A DNA stretch of 64,000 bases, from the NCBI RefSeq assembly GCF_014640815.1, contig NZ_BMHM01000003.1:248001-312000 (forward strand), in the 5' to 3' direction. The stretch's first letter is position 1; the number at the start of each line of letters is the position of its first letter. Positions 63,106 to 64,000 of this stretch are shown here, piece by piece. This stretch comes from Vreelandella lutescens (GTDB lineage Bacteria > Pseudomonadota > Gammaproteobacteria > Pseudomonadales > Halomonadaceae). The notes under the pieces are model-generated. The model searched no databases, had not been told where the DNA came from, and saw only the letters and a program-made list of their open reading frames with translations. The position numbers and the translations under genes are program-made.

Positions 63106-64000
63106 CGGCGCGTTCAGCGTATTGAGCGGCCAGCGTGGAGTGGCTTGCATCACGCCGTCATTATCGCGCTCGCCCGCTGCCAAGCGCTGTGCGCCGACAT
63201 AAGCAATCATGGCACCGTTGTCGGTGCAGAAGCGCCCTCGGGGGTAGTAGGCGCGCGCCTGACGCTTTTGCGTTTCCAGCGCTAGCCGTTCACGCAGGCG
63301 CGTATTGGCGCTCACGCCACCCGCCATCACAATGCGTTTCAAGCCGGTTTGATCCAGCGCACGGCGGCACTTAATCACCAGCGTATCCACCACGGCTTCT
63401 TCAAAGGCCCGGGCCACATCGGCTTTGGCCTGCTCATCGAGCTCGCCTGCTGCTTCTAACTGGCGAATCGTGGTCAGGGTATGCGTTTTCAAGCCAGAGA
63501 AGCTGAAGTCCAGGCCGGGACGGTCGGTCATGGGGCGTGGAAAGCGAAAACGCTTCGGGTCACCCTGTTCGGCAAGTTTGGCCACCAGCGGGCCGCCCGG
63601 ATAAGCCAGGCCGAGCATTTTCGCGGCTTTATCGAAGGCCTCCCCTGCGGCGTCATCCACCGACTCTCCCAGTAATTGGTAGTCCCCCAGCCCGTGGACT
63701 TCCACCAGCTGGGTGTGCCCGCCCGATACCAGGAGCGCCACAAAGGGGAACTCTGGCGCATCATCTTCAAGCATGGGGGCGAGTAGGTGGCCTTCCATGT
63801 GATGAACGCCAAGTACGGGGATGTTCAGCGCTTTGGCCATGCCATGCGCAGTGCTCGCACCGACCATCAGTGCGCCGACCAAGCCGGGGCCTGCGGTATA
63901 GGCGACGCCGTCTAAATCGCCTCGAGTGAGGTTGGCATCTGCGAGTACTTGCTCAATTAAGGGCAGCAGTTTGCGGGTGTGATCGCGGGAGGCCAGCTCA
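63100..64000 (-). CDS. tsaD: tRNA N6-adenosine threonylcarbamoyltransferase, 3' part
   Basis: Truncated by the window edge: the frame is open to base 64000 and its start lies outside, so about 300 C-terminal residues are seen. TsaD makes the threonylcarbamoyl modification of A37 in ANN-decoding tRNAs. Visible blocks are [15 protein letters not shown], the metal-binding [10 protein letters not shown], the phosphate loop [29 protein letters not shown] and [17 protein letters not shown] with the last metal aspartate. Although an in-frame ATG exists at 63882, coding continues upstream. Confidence 0.96.
   Translation of the reverse strand, partial: ELASRDHTRKLLPLIEQVLADANLTRGDLDGVAYTAGPGLVGALMVGASTAHGMAKALNIPVLGVHHMEGHLLAPMLEDDAPEFPFVALLVSGGHTQLVEVHGLGDYQLLGESVDDAAGEAFDKAAKMLGLAYPGGPLVAKLAEQGDPKRFRFPRPMTDRPGLDFSFSGLKTHTLTTIRQLEAAGELDEQAKADVARAFEEAVVDTLVIKCRRALDQTGLKRIVMAGGVSANTRLRERLALETQKRQARAYYPRGRFCTDNGAMIAYVGAQRLAAGERDNDGVMQATPRWPLNTLNAPV

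Overview
The window looks like chromosome from a halophilic gammaproteobacterium of the Halomonas/Chromohalobacter type. This is inferred from gene content, gene order and protein style (ftsB-ispD-ispF-truD-surE-pcm-nlpD-rpoS, amgK-murU divergent from lptD-surA-pdxA-rsmA-apaG, many acidic proteins), not from a database search. I see no transposase, integrase, prophage, CRISPR array, tRNA or rRNA gene.

Layout. 1-5.6 kb: a succinate-semialdehyde dehydrogenase and a class III aminotransferase separated by a REP-like inverted pair, then a haloacid-dehalogenase-type hydrolase, a DUF302 protein, a small monooxygenase and luxS. 5.6-12.4 kb: two soluble PAS-PAS-chemoreceptor paralogues resembling the biofilm-dispersion protein BdlA. 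They bracket a GAF-PAS-GAF-GGDEF diguanylate cyclase, a DUF21/CBS membrane protein and a 1-Cys peroxiredoxin. 12.5-19.8 kb: a minus-strand block, visibly richer in A/T in its glycan part, with a UDP-glucuronate epimerase, five glycosyltransferase-type genes, an ECF sigma factor, a small zinc-finger anti-sigma candidate and a secreted DUF3047 protein. 19.8-28.2 kb: NAD-type isocitrate dehydrogenase, a SulP transporter with a UspA protein, a tandem crcB fluoride-channel pair coupled to an ACR3/BASS-like carrier, a second UspA paralogue, an MFS transporter and a DksA/TraR zinc-finger protein. 28.2-39 kb: leuA and a divergent Lrp/AsnC regulator, RidA, then a minus-strand sensory operon (hybrid histidine kinase, REC-GGDEF-EAL response regulator, hexR), an aldehyde dehydrogenase and a DUF482 protein.

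39-64 kb is mostly core genome. It holds ftsB-ispD-ispF-truD, surE-pcm-DUF368-nlpD-rpoS, alr, lpxL, speD, osmC-like, murU-amgK, lptD-surA-pdxA-rsmA-apaG, apaH-cca, folK-folB, plsY and the 3' part of tsaD, which runs off the right edge. A GMC oxidoreductase plus a 61-residue protein that is almost only a Tat signal sits between apaG and apaH, which are usually adjacent.

Themes are cyclic-di-GMP and chemosensory signalling (a GGDEF cyclase, an EAL phosphodiesterase with a degenerate GGDEF, two BdlA-like receptors, a hybrid kinase), envelope and cell-wall biogenesis (lptD, surA, lpxL, murU/amgK, PopT-like DUF368, nlpD, glycan cluster) and stress physiology (rpoS, UspA pair, peroxiredoxin, OsmC, SulP). 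The most promising candidates for less-described modules are the BdlA-like pair around the cyclase, the glycan cluster abutting an ECF/zinc-finger/DUF3047 unit, the crcB-crcB-ACR3-like unit between two UspA genes, and the GMC/Tat-only pair. None can be shown to be new from sequence reading alone.
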